Shown here piece by piece: positions 32,701 to 42,400 of a stretch of DNA of 64,000 nt; positions within the stretch are counted from its first letter, which is position 1, and every line of letters starts with the position of its first letter. This stretch comes from Bromus sterilis (taxonomy: Eukaryota; Streptophyta; Magnoliopsida; Poales; Poaceae). The translations under genes were made by a program, and so were the position numbers. The stretch lies in assembly GCA_950022295.1 (NCBI GenBank), contig OX465597.1:181224516-181288515 (forward strand), read 5' to 3'. The notes under the pieces were generated by a model, which saw only the letters and a program-made list of their open reading frames with translations, did no database searches and was not told the origin of the DNA.

Positions 32701-34804
32701 TGTGAGAGATTTCAGCACCATTGCTGCACCTCTCAATGAGCTTACACGCAAGGATGTGCCTTTTACTTGGGGTACCGCACAGGAAGAAGCTTTCACGGTA
32801 TTGAAAGATAAGTTAACACATGCTCCTTTGCTCCAACTTCCTGATTTTAATAAGACTTTTGAGCTTGAATGCGATGCTAGTGGGATTGGTTTGGGAGGTG
32901 TGTTATTACAAGATGCTAAACCTGTTGCATACTTTTCTGAAAAATTGAGTGGGCCTAGTCTGAACTATTCTACTTATGATAAGGAATTATATGCTCTTGT
33001 TCGGACATTAGAAACTTGGCAACATTATTTATGGCCCAAAGAATTTGTTATACATTCTGATCATGAATCTTTGAAACACATAAGAAGTCAAGCAAAACTT
33101 AATCGTAGACATGCTAAGTGGGTTGAATTTATTGAGACTTTCCCTTATGTCATTAAACACAAGAAGGGGAAAGATAATATTATTGCTGATGCTTTGTCTC
33201 GTCGTTATACTATGCTTTCACAACTTGACTTCAAGATATTCGGTTTAGAGACAATCAAAGAACAATATGTAAATGATGCGGAATTTAAAGATGTATTGCA
33301 GAATTGTAGAGAGGGTAGAACATGGAACAAGTTTGTGCTTAATGATGGATTTGTGTTCCGTTCTAACAAGCTATGCATTCCAGCTAGCTCTATTCGTCTT
33401 TTGTTGTTGCAGGAGGCGCATGGAGGAGGATTAATGGGACATTTTGGCGTGAAAAAGACGGAGGACGTACTTGCTACACATTTCTTTTGGCCAAAGATGA
33501 GACGGGATGTTGAGCGTTTTGTTGCTCGCTGCACTACATCTCAAAAAGCTAAGTCACGACTCAATCCTCATGGTTTATACATGCCTTTACCTGTACCTAG
33601 TGTTCCGTGGGAGGACATATCCATGGACTTTGTTTTAGGCTTGCCTCGAACAAAGAAGGGGAGGGATAGCATATTTGTTGTCGTGGATAGATTTTCTAAG
33701 ATGGCACATTTTATACCATGTCATAAAAGCGATGATGCTGCTAATGTTGCTGATTTATTCTTTGGCGAGATTATTCGTTTACATGGTGTGCCCAATACTA
33801 TTGTCTCGGATCGTGATACTAAGTTTCTTAGCCATTTTTGGAGATGCTTATGGGCTAAGTTGGGGACTAAACTACTTTTTAGTACTACATGTCATCCCCA
33901 AACTGATGGACAAACTGAAGTGGTCAATAGGACATTGTCTACTATGCTTAGGGCTGTTTTAAAAAGTAACTTGAAACTGTGGGAAGAATGTTTACCTCAT
34001 ATTGAATTTGCTTATAATCGTTCAGTGCATTCTACCACTAAAATGTGCCCTTTTGAGATTGTTTATGGTTTTCTACCTCGTGCACCTATTGATTTGCTGC
34101 CTCTTCCATCTTCGGAGAAGGTTAATTTTGATGCTAAGCAACGTGCTGAATTGATATTAAAAATGCATGAGTTAACTAAACAAAACATTGAGCGCATGAA
34201 TGCTAGATACAAGCTTGCTGGTGATAGGGGTCGAAAGCATGTTGTGTTTGAACCAGGAGATCTTGTTTGGTTACATCTACGTAAAGATAGGTTTCCTGAT
34301 TTGCGCAAGTCTAAGTTAATGCCACGAGCTGATGGTCCCTTTAAGGTTTTACAGAAAATTAATGATAATGCATATAAACTTGAGCTACCTGCAGATTTTG
34401 GGGTTAGTCCCACATTTAACATTGCAGATTTGAAACCTTATTTGGGAGAAGATGATGAGCTTCCGTCGAGGACGACTTCAATTCAAGAAGGGGAGGATGA
34501 TGAGGACATCCCTACTAATGTTACACCCATACCCTCACCAACTACACATACTGGACCAGTTACTAGAGCACGTGCACGTCAACTAAATTATCAGGTACTT
34601 TCGTTTCTTGCGAATCCTTCTATTGTTCATGAACATATGATGCTGCCTAAATTAGATACTTTTGTTTTGCTTATGAATGAAGGACCTAGCATGGACACGA
34701 AGGATGGTCATTGGAGCGGGATCAAGAATGGAGAAGAAGGTGCGCGCGGGGGAAAGTACAGTGGAGCTTCCAGTGGGGATTTTCGCACGTTGAAGCCACC
34801 ATAA
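29714..34804 (+). CDS. gag-pol: Element C Gag-Pol polyprotein, intact, 1,696 aa
   Basis: Start chosen at MPGSHDEV because F has the same ATG in the same context; an in-frame ATG at 29690 would add eight residues. Order: coiled-coil gag N-terminus with a poly-Ala tract, gag core (about 160-330), zinc knuckle CRRCQGGGHFAKDC (408-421), protease with IIIDGGSCNN (Asp515), RT with YFDD (905-908), RNase H with ECDAS (Asp1054), integrase with Asp1305, Asp1366 and Glu1402 (35 residues between the last two), then a C-terminal tail that crosses into the 3' LTR from about codon 1596. The integrase zinc finger has His1236, His1243 and Cys1273, but position 1276 is Ser (codon 33539-33541) where F has Cys. 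Everything else needed for transposition appears present. The protein would assemble particles, copy the RNA and, in CRM elements, target centromeric chromatin. Confidence 0.93.
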   Translation: MPGSHDEVARDAPDWENMTNKELHDKFAQMMSEQVNDIETRFTEAIDGVEKMIDTKLDAKFTELIARLPSAQPQPPPLPRARRILFPRGQAAGIGAPPTAAVAATAAAAASDVAQDDNYEGDYEEEVEQEAAYEQPAGRPRPNIRLGRHQPPPQVRDDEHVPKLKLNLKPFEGRYIPDAYLTWELETEQRFTCLQYPENRRVTAAVCEFTGFASIWWSEHCRLHANNIPTTWAALKDAMRTRWVPPYYQRELLQKLQRLRQGKNSVEEYYQELQTGLIRCGLVEDNEAMLARFMGGLNREIQTILEYKDFATITRLFHLACKAEREVQDRQAATRPNFSAGRNTSWTSRGASTSTRPAAPPSTSAAHSYREPPKQPAPPFKGAQSGPAASSSSSMASTGQARDRDIKCRRCQGGGHFAKDCPSKRVMTITADGGYESASDYDEETLVLIAHEEQGAHDDAHDIEYMTPDDADKYASLVAQRVLSVQVTKAEQNQRHNLFHTKGVVKERSVRIIIDGGSCNNLASMELVEKLSLTTRPHPHPYYIQWFNNSGKIKVTRSVRVHFSIAAYADYVDCDVVPMQACSLLLGRPWQFDRNVVHHGRTNQFTLVHQDKNIALLPMSPEQIVKDDLARASKAKQEKNKSENEIAAKEFEQQHKTNSKSSSAVSNEIKLTSPTLLATKVDISDLDVSQYVCYAFVCKEALFSFEELPPSLPPVVTDLLQEFIDVFPQDVPPGLPPIRGIEHQIDLIPGASLPNRAPYRTNPEETKEIQRQVQELLDKGYIRESLSPCAVPVILVPKKDGTWRMCVDCRAINNITIRYRHPIPRLDDMLDELSGSTMFSKVDLRSGYHQIRMKLGDEWKTAFKTKFGLYEWLVMPFGLTNAPSTFMRLMNEVLRAFIGRFVVVYFDDILIYSKSLEEHLDHLRAVFIALRNARLFGNLGKCTFCTDRVSFLGYVVTPQGIEVDHAKIEAIESWPQPKTVTQVRSFLGLAGFYRRFVRDFSTIAAPLNELTRKDVPFTWGTAQEEAFTVLKDKLTHAPLLQLPDFNKTFELECDASGIGLGGVLLQDAKPVAYFSEKLSGPSLNYSTYDKELYALVRTLETWQHYLWPKEFVIHSDHESLKHIRSQAKLNRRHAKWVEFIETFPYVIKHKKGKDNIIADALSRRYTMLSQLDFKIFGLETIKEQYVNDAEFKDVLQNCREGRTWNKFVLNDGFVFRSNKLCIPASSIRLLLLQEAHGGGLMGHFGVKKTEDVLATHFFWPKMRRDVERFVARCTTSQKAKSRLNPHGLYMPLPVPSVPWEDISMDFVLGLPRTKKGRDSIFVVVDRFSKMAHFIPCHKSDDAANVADLFFGEIIRLHGVPNTIVSDRDTKFLSHFWRCLWAKLGTKLLFSTTCHPQTDGQTEVVNRTLSTMLRAVLKSNLKLWEECLPHIEFAYNRSVHSTTKMCPFEIVYGFLPRAPIDLLPLPSSEKVNFDAKQRAELILKMHELTKQNIERMNARYKLAGDRGRKHVVFEPGDLVWLHLRKDRFPDLRKSKLMPRADGPFKVLQKINDNAYKLELPADFGVSPTFNIADLKPYLGEDDELPSRTTSIQEGEDDEDIPTNVTPIPSPTTHTGPVTRARARQLNYQVLSFLANPSIVHEHMMLPKLDTFVLLMNEGPSMDTKDGHWSGIKNGEEGARGGKYSGASSGDFRTLKPP
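34485..34497 (+). other. Polypurine tract of element C
   Basis: AAGAAGGGGAGGA abuts the 3' LTR. It lies inside the coding frame, because the polyprotein reads on into the LTR. Confidence 0.85.
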
Positions 34805-35413
34805 GGCATGCATGAAGGCTTGGACGGAATACACGAGATGCCACTTCATTATTTTCGTCCAAGAGCAATTATAGGTGCTGCGTCACCTTAATATTGGGCT
34901 GGGCCCATGTAATTTCGAAATACCACATTATAGGCTGTTTTTAGAGTCCGTATGTGTGGGGAAACCGAGTTAGGGTTGTTTTCGGACCCCACCTCCAAGG
35001 GGTCACGAAAATCCCCTCTGTTCCCCCATATATACAGCCCTTAGGGCGTCGTTTAGACTTGGGTTTTAATTAGATATAAGTTAGCCATAGCCGCAACTTC
35101 GAGCTCTTCGTTTGTGTCATCCGACCAGGCCAAGACCTCATTGGAACCCCAACTTTCGTAATCATTCATCTTATATTCGCAATATCCAGATTGCCATTCT
35201 TAGTTCTTGCTTGTTCTTCGATTGCTTGCAGGAATTAGACCTTCGTGGTCAGGTTGATCGTGCATCCGCGGGATCAATAACCTCTCGGAGTTGGTTTAGC
35301 GATCGCTAAGGCGCAACGTCTTCACACGTTCGTAGTCGGATCGTGAAAGTTGCCTCCACCATAATCGATCTCCACCATCTCATCGAAACATCGGGACACC
35401 TTCGCCTCTATCA
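34498..35413 (+). repeat. 3' LTR of element C
   Basis: 916 bp, two differences from the 5' LTR. The polyprotein stop codon is at 34802-34804 inside it. It is followed by the TSD GTTGG. Confidence 0.95.
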
Positions 35414-36721
35414 GTTGGGCTCAGCCCACTCTGTTTCTCTTGCCCGTGGGCGCTCAATAGAGCTGAACCGCGAGGGTTTGGGCCTGATTTGGCCGAAGCT
35501 AGCCCGTGGAGAATTCCCTCCATTTTCTTTTTTTCTGTTTATTCAAATTTTCCCGCTTATTGCATTGTTAGTAACATGTGCATTTTTGCCCCAACTATAT
35601 CATGTCATATATTGTTTTGGGGTAAAAAAATGTGAGCGAGGTGATGGTGTTGTTCATATTTCCATTTGATCTAGCATTATTTTGGTGATGGTGCAATTTG
35701 CACATAACCCCTCGTAGGTTGCACATGGTGCGATTCTTCCATTTTGTTTTCCGTGTTTCGAGCATCGTAGTTTCTCCGTTCACCGTAGCTTTCGATAGCG
35801 TAGTCTCGCCCTTTATTTAATTGCTTGAAATAGATTGCATTAGTTGCATCATAATATGCCATGCCATTTTCATATATGTTATGTTCAGGAACCCCGCCTC
35901 GAGGTTTATTCTCATGTGTGGGCAATTCTTACTAATATTATGTTCGTCTTTTGCATATGCCATGATCATGAATCATACCAACTTTAACAAAAGGAATCCT
36001 TAGGATTCACTAACCACCTACCTAATGCATATGAAGGTTGTCGGTAGCATTGCATCCTTGCTCCCCGAGCTTCGTTTAAACATGTCTATTTTTATGTTCA
36101 TGCCATGTTATTAAAATGTCATGCATCATACTTGATCTTGCTTGCTTATTTATTGCTTTCTCTTGATTGCTCCGATGTGATAGTGGTATCTCCGTTGATT
36201 GCTTTCCAGTGTTTACTTATTGTGTGCTCCGGCGGATACTTTCGGAGATGATGCGAGTTTGCGATCGACTACACCTTCGAAACCCGACTTATCAACAGGC
36301 AAGGACTATACATTACGTATGATCCATTCTCTTATAACGAGCGGTTTGCATTCTGGTCGAGGCTAGTTTCGATGTTTGATCCTACCACATGTTTACAGCC
36401 TCTCTTAAAACGATACATCCATGTCCTCTCCCAGCAAACCATGTACTGCTATGTTACTATTGCTCGTTGCTCAGCCCCTGCTTAGTATGCATGCTTAGGA
36501 TGCTACGAATGTTACCCCCTGTTACTCCTTGGATTGGGCTATCACATTATTATATTGTTGTGGATGATATGATTATTATAATGTTGACTATATTCGACGA
36601 AGGATGGAAGGTCTAAGATATCCCGTCTAGATGCTTCGTTCCATTTGAGTAACCTAAGTCCCGAGTTCCGGGTATTGTGTCTCTTGGCGAGCGTGCCTAA
36701 CCGCGTGTGGGATTCTACGGG
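35414..36721 (+). repeat. 3' LTR of element E, second part
   Basis: Resumes E after the TSD copy of C. An acceptor-like TTGATTGCTTTCCAG ends at 36209. From 36361 it matches the 5' LTR fragment of E at 23384 onward. It is cut at 36721 by the CACTA element; the 5' fragment reads through at the matching place (about 23743). No coding sequence recognised. Confidence 0.75.
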
Positions 36722-37200
36722 CACTACTGGAATCTGCTGGTTTGCCGTCAGCTGACGGCAAAGGCCACTTTAACCGACGGCAAAGGCTTTGCCGTCAGTT
36801 TGCTGTCGGCAAAGAGACTGGCCATGATTTTATCGGCACACAGGTTCTTTGCCGTCAGCTGAAAATCGACCGACGGCAAAGGCTTTGCCATCAGCTAGGG
36901 GGGCACGGCTGACAACATCGAGCCTTGACGGCAACGTCGTAAGCCCAGCCCCGTTAGAGGGTTAACGGCAGGCTTTGCCGTTAGCTGGCAAGTAGCTGAC
37001 GGCAAAGGTTGCTGCTGCTGGTGGGCCATACTTGCCAGGGGAGCTCCGACCACAGTCACGTGGGTCCCCTCTTTGCCGTCAGCCACGGGCCAGCTGACGG
37101 CAAAGCTGGTAACCTGGGACATGTGGTCGTCCCAGAGTTGCCAGATTGAACAGGCCGCTGCCACGTGTCCTTCTTTGCCTTCAGCTCACCGACGGCAAAG
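36722..37200. repeat. CACTA terminus and subterminal repeat array
   Basis: CACTA end at 36722, then about a dozen copies in both orientations of TTTGCCGTCAG / CTGACGGCAAA and close variants (for example the palindromic TTTGCCGTCAGCTGACGG starting at 36741). In En/Spm these motifs bind TNPA and bring the ends together. The region has no real coding frame. Confidence 0.9.
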
Positions 37201-38289
37201 GAGACCCTATCTGTTTTTTATATATTTAATTTCTGTTAATTCCCTGCATTTTTAAACATAGATATAAACAACAGAATATATATTTCTGTCAGGCCCTAAA
37301 CAGCACCACAAGTGCATCAAAAAGTTCAAACAGAACCAATATATGTAATTAAAGCAAAGCATCACAAAGTGCATCACAAAGCATCACAAGTTATCCGCAA
37401 ATACAAGTGCATTACAAAGTTTATCTAACACTACAAATAGAATCCCTGGAGCATCCATCCATATGCCATGCTGCTTTATCAAAATCTGCATAATAAGAAG
37501 AAGAAATAATTTAGCGATAAGCAATTAGAAGAAGAGGAGGAGGAAGAAGAAGAACAAGAACAAGAACAAGAATAAGAAGAATAAGAAGAAGAAGATGGAG
37601 AAAAAGAAAGAAGAGAAAAAGGAAGAATAAGAAGATTTGTTTCTTCTTAATCTATCTTTTTCTCCTCTTTCTTCTTCTCTTATTTCTTCATCTCTTCTTT
37701 GTTCTTCTCTTCTGGTTTCTTTTGAAACTTTCTAAAGTAATTATGTCATTTTTGAGCTCTAATATCAACTAATTATGCTATTTTTGGTGTTATCAAGTAA
37801 TTATGTCATGTTTGTACCAAATAAGCAAAGTCTATGTCATTTTTTAGGTAAGTAAGCTAATTATGTATTTTTTATGTAATTAAGCTAATTATGCAATTTT
37901 TTGCTTAACTAGAATTTACTAAGCTAACTAAAGCATGGCATAGTCTAAGTTGAGCTAAACAATAAGAATAAGAAGGAGAGGAATAACTTACCGAATGCCA
38001 AGTCACGGAGGAGAAGCACCATCTCGGTTGGTCGCCGGGTTGGTAGGGCTCTCACCGGGAGAGGGATTGTGGGATGCGACTCTGGAATGATGCTGCAACA
38101 AGGCAAGAGTTGAAATATGTTGTTAGCATGGCGACATACAATGATATAAGACCGTGCAAGGTTGATCATTGAAAGGGAACTCACCGTTCCCACCGGAGAA
38201 GGCATCGGCGGAGGGGGCGGCAAACCTTGCTTCTCACACATAGCCTGCAAATTAGTTTTCGAGAAGTCAAAGAAATAGTCTTGTTGCTT
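37201..38289 (-). other. CACTA 3' non-coding region with GAA/TTC inverted repeat
   Basis: AT-rich sequence with repeated GCATCACAAAG strings (about 37360-37395). At about 37493-37637 lies an almost pure purine tract (GAA/GGA/CAA repeats), followed at 37638-37740 by a pyrimidine tract (TTC/TCC). Together they can form a long imperfect hairpin. The last exons of the TNPA-like gene could extend into 37945-38289, but splice sites there are unclear to me. Confidence 0.6.
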
Positions 38290-39418
38290 CTCACACATAG
38301 CCTTGCTTCTCACACAACTGACTTACCGCAACGAAGTCGTGCATGGCCTTCGCATGGGCATTATTGTGTGCCCTCTCCTCCTCCAGCAGCCTCTGTGTAT
38401 TCCGGTCCCTCTCCTCCAACAAGAGTCTGGTGGCCTCCCTCTCCTTCTCAAGTGCGGCCTGCAACCACTTCTCATCATCATCCATCGAGGGTCAAATGAA
38501 CTAAAGAAATAATGAGGGAAACTAACCTTGATGGAAAGATCAACTGGCCTCGGGCGTTGCCGTATTACAGGAGCCGAGCTCGTTTGCCTCGCCTTGATCT
38601 GAGATAGAGTCTAAGTGATAGGGACGAAGCCATCACACATGGCCACCATGCCATGACTATTACTGCCACCAAAGATCATCCACGCCTCCGCATCGATAAG
38701 ATTCAGGCTCGGGTCAAAGTCAGGGCCGCGCAGTTGTTTGAAAACCTCAGAATAAGACGTCATCTTGTTGTAGGCGGACAGGCTTGTGTACGCTGACGAC
38801 CCGTCCCCCTCAGAATATGGTATACGAGCCCTTCTGGGCCATGCCAAACGCGGCGTATCCCTGAGGCTCGGGCTGGTTATGGTGTTTGGCCTACAAGAAA
38901 AGGAAAAGAGTTAGTACAACAAAAATCATGCACAAATGAATTAATGATGAAAGAAAACAAGGCACACATACCCATTTTTGGCGTATTGCTTGATGTTGGC
39001 ATTTCCTTGGTGGTGTGGCACACCAACCAATTGGGCACGACGCTCCTTGGCCACATTGTGGGTGGTCAACCAAGCCTCTGTGCACCACTTTTCCACTATC
39101 ATCTCCCAACAATCCATCTTATCGGCCAACCATCTCGGGGGCACCTATGAATGTAAGTTAATGAAGAATGAAACTAAGTATTGTAACTAGCCCTAACAAA
39201 ACTAATAAAGAATGTAACTAAGGAATGTACGTACCTCCATGTACTGGGTCTTATCAGGGAAAAACTTTCTACATTCAGCCTTAGTATTCGGCTCGTTTTG
39301 CTTGGCGTACCAATCTTGAACGGCCTGAACACGCATCTCATGCCTCGTGTTATTCAATAATCTCTTGCACTCTTTCTCGAGGTTCTTCTTGGCCGCCTCC
39401 TCCGTCCCCTCCTCGACC
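38290..39418 (-). pseudogene. CACTA TNPA-like gene, 3' exons
   Basis: Continues the gene that starts at 53191, on the other side of element B. Exon at 39235-39418 (VEEGTEEAAKKNLEKECKRL onward) is followed by an exon at 38972-39144 (PPRWLADKMDCWEMIVEKW, then HHQGNANIKQYAKNG), both with AG acceptors and GT donors. These match the plant En/Spm 'Ptta' transposase domain (Transposase_24 type). An exon at 38528-38890 has an in-frame TAG near 38611. An exon from about 38485 encodes a coiled coil (EKEREATRLLLEERDRN). TNPA-type proteins bind the subterminal repeats and assist excision. Exon limits are my reading of GT/AG sites. The stop and the insertion of B at the intron end make it non-functional here. 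Confidence 0.7.
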
Positions 39419-39423
39419 CTATG
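39419..39423. repeat. TSD of element B (CTATG)
   Basis: CTATG at 39419-39423 is repeated at 52289-52293. On the minus strand it reads CATAG and contains the intron 3' end of the CACTA TNPA-like gene. Confidence 0.95.
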
Positions 39424-42400
39424 TGTCAAGACCCCAAATTTAGGTTTGTGCTTTTCCAAGCTTGCATTTTTGCATCTTGAAAAAAATTGCAAAAGAAAAA
39501 GGAATTGGGGAAAAGAAAAGCCCTAAATGAATTAAATAAAAAGGCCAGATATAAATCTTTTTCCAAAATTCTTTTGGATGTATTGAAAAATCCTAAAAAT
39601 GAGTCTGGTCATTTTAAAAGTGATTTGGGATTAATCCCATGCTCATAGATTTTTCAATAATCCAAATAGTGGCTTGGAAATTAAATCTTTTGTCTATTTG
39701 AATTGAAATTCAAATAATTTGAATTTCAAAAATTCCCAAAACTTGGGGTTGACTTCTATAGAGTCACCTAGGTTTTATAAAAATTATTGGGGATTTTTCA
39801 AAATGCCCTAGCTATTTATTTTAAAGCGCAAAACAAATAACAGAAGGAAATAAAAACAAAAACAGAGAAGAGACTTACCTCCCGCCTAGGCGCCGGCCTA
39901 CCTGGCCCAGCCCAGCCCCTCCCCTGTCGTCTTCCTCCTCTTGCCAGAAGGAGAGGCAACAGCGTCGTGCGCTGCGTGGCGGGCATGCCCTCCACCTCCT
40001 CGCCACCTCCTGCTTTCCCCCCTCTTCTCCTTCACGCTGGACGACGCCCTGGAGACTCCAGGTCCTTCTTCCCCTCTCCCAGTTCGTCTCCCTCTCTCTC
40101 TCGTTGGTTTCGCGCGCACAACCGAGACCTAGCCAGAGCGCCGCCGTGCTCCGACGCGGCCAACGTCGACGAGCCACCTCCACGTCGTGTCCATCAGCTC
40201 CGCAGTGGACGTCTTCATCATCCCGTGGAGTCAATCGAGCTGTGGCTCTCTGAAGACGACGGAAGCTTCAACATTCGCGCCTCCGGCCGCCATAAATCCC
40301 GGCGACCAATTCACCGCCTTCTGAACCTCCCCGGCGAAGCCGACGCCGTCTTCAAGCTCCTGGTGAGCACGCGCATCTGCTGCACTTTCTCTCGCTAGCT
40401 CCCGTGGCCGGATTCGCCGTTCCCCTCTTCACCAGTGGCGGCTGCCGCCATTGCCGTCGTAGCCGTGCTCCAGCGCCTCCCCGTAACACCCCTTCAGCAC
40501 CACTCGAAGCGGACGAGCACGGGCTACGCCCCAATGCCCCTTTCCCCCTCTCCCGTGCCCTCCAGCCAACTCCGGCGAGGTCGCCGACCAGTCGCCGGCC
40601 AGCCGAGCCTAAACCACCTCCTCTCTCTCTCTGACCAGTGGGCCCAAGGCCATTAGCCCTAATGACCTAGCTAACTAACCCCCTGACCCACTGACTTGTG
40701 GGGCCAGCCCCCCTAATCTAATTAGAGTTAGCTAGTTAACTCTCTGTTTAACCCAGAGAGGCTGACAGGTGGGGCCGCCCTGTCAGTTGACTGGTCAAAC
40801 CCCGGACGCCAGCATGATGCAGTGTTGACGCAGTAAATCCTAAATCAATTTATTTAATACAGAAATTCCAGAAAATAAGCAAAACTTTGAAATTGAATAA
40901 CTTTTAAACTATAACTCCAAATTCAAAGTGTAATATATGAAAAATGACCAGGAGAAAATCCTCTATCCAAATTTCCAACTTTCAGCTATGTTGGAGTTGA
41001 TCTTAAAAAGGGATCAGTAGCTTTTGCTATTTGATTTAATTGGAATTATTTCAAATTCAATTCAAAAACTATTCCAACTTCAACCATTGAAATGCACCAC
41101 ACTTCACTTGTACTTCAGAAGCATTTCACACATATGATCACTTGGTTTACAAAGTACCAACATTAGAAAATGCAAGTTGAACTAAATTGAATAACATTTG
41201 GAGTTTGAATTTGAATTTACTTTTCAAATCAACTTCAATTAAAATGTGGCAATTCAAACATAGGTCACATCAGCACATTGCCATGCTATGTTTTGCATAT
41301 TGAATGTGCATTGTATTATCTTGATTGTGCTTTACTTCCAGTGCTTCGGTGAATGCATCTTCTCGGTAGAGTTGTTCTCGGAGACGAGTTCAACCTCACG
41401 TCAGAAGAGTGTTACCTCGTGATCGTCAGCAAGGCAAGCAGCCCCCTCTTTGATCATGTCTATAAAATCCCAGTTCCCTCTCATTCTCGCAAATGCATGT
41501 TTAGGATGTCACCATGATACGTTCTACCGCTAGTTGAACCCATTCCTTTGCATGACCTATCATTTTGTCACAGTAGTAAGCAAACCACAATCCTAGCAGA
41601 TGTAGGAGTTGGTTGTTATCATGTGGCCCCTGCAACTGTTACAGCTTATTGCATGCTTAGAGTTATTACCTGCGGCTACTTTGATGTGAGTCGGGATGGT
41701 AGTGATCATGTGAATGATGGTGGTAACGTGTTGGTGAATCTACCCTAAACAAAGGTGAACGATGAGAGGCTGTGTAGGAGTACACAGTGGGTTGTCTCGT
41801 TGAACACTGCCTTAAGCCCGAGTTCTTGTGTTGTTATCCAAGACTAAGAGTACGACCACACATTGGGCTCACTGACCCCTCTCGGCCTAGTACCTCACCC
41901 CACACCAGTCCAAGAGTCGCAAGTAGTTCGCCCTTTAACGATCTCAAGAAGGTGGAACCAAGGTAAGTGATTGGCGTAGGTTGTGGGCACGTTGAATCAA
42001 GTGATCATGATCGAGTTGAGCTTGATGGCGGTCACACAACGTTTGAGTCCGCATCAGAAAAATCGGCCGGATTCCGATTGTGGTCCCAACTCAAATAGGC
42101 GACTCCCTAGGACTAGAGATGGTGCCGTGAGTGAAGTGTCATGGCAGCATCCTCGCCGGTACTCACTTGAAGGGTCCATACCCAGGCGGTAACTGATGAG
42201 GCGTGTGTGTAGCAGTACACCCCTGCAGGGTTAATGAACTATTCGAATAGCCGTGTCTGCGGTTATGGACTACTTGGAGACCTTTACTTGATCATAGATA
42301 ACTTGAACCGGATACTTCTAAAACACACCAAGATAAGTGTGAGTGCTATGGCGTGCTTCCTCGTGGGGAAGTCGAGGAAGGCACCATAGTGGAGTATTGG

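Larger units (their letters stand above)
27701..35413 (+). mobile_element. Element C: complete, very young CRM-type gypsy retrotransposon
   Basis: 7,713 bp with 916-bp LTRs, PBS, 1.1-kb leader, one uninterrupted polyprotein ORF, PPT and TSD. The LTR start TGATGAGGACATCC, the iMet PBS and the ORF running 307 bp into the 3' LTR are features of CRM chromoviruses (Cereba/Quinta in wheat and barley); the lineage call rests on these and on recall of family sequences. I compared both LTRs base by base and found two differences (T/C at 27926/34723 and G/A near 28527/35324). At 1.3e-8 per site per year that is of the order of 0.1 million years. Confidence 0.9.
23384..36721 (+). mobile_element. Element E: non-autonomous LTR retrotransposon with about 4.4-kb LTRs and 0.85-kb interior
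   Basis: A 5' LTR fragment (23384-24966), PBS, short interior (24967-25817) and a 3' LTR starting TGTAACATCCC at 25818. The 3' LTR is split by element C and runs on to the CACTA at 36722; its remainder should lie past the window's right edge. The 3' LTR segment 36361-36721 matches 23384-23744. Summing the pieces gives an LTR of about 4.4 kb. The LTR start pattern and the interior tail resemble those of A and B, so E may be a Tekay derivative mobilised by them; this is inference. Confidence 0.75.

Noticed and set aside
35677..35925. Short minus frames in the E LTR as host exons
   Set aside because: No domain, no splice context, and the region is LTR sequence flanked by E on both sides.
36741..37200. 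CRISPR-like array
   Set aside because: The short repeats occur in both orientations with irregular spacing next to a CACTA terminus; they are subterminal transposase-binding repeats.
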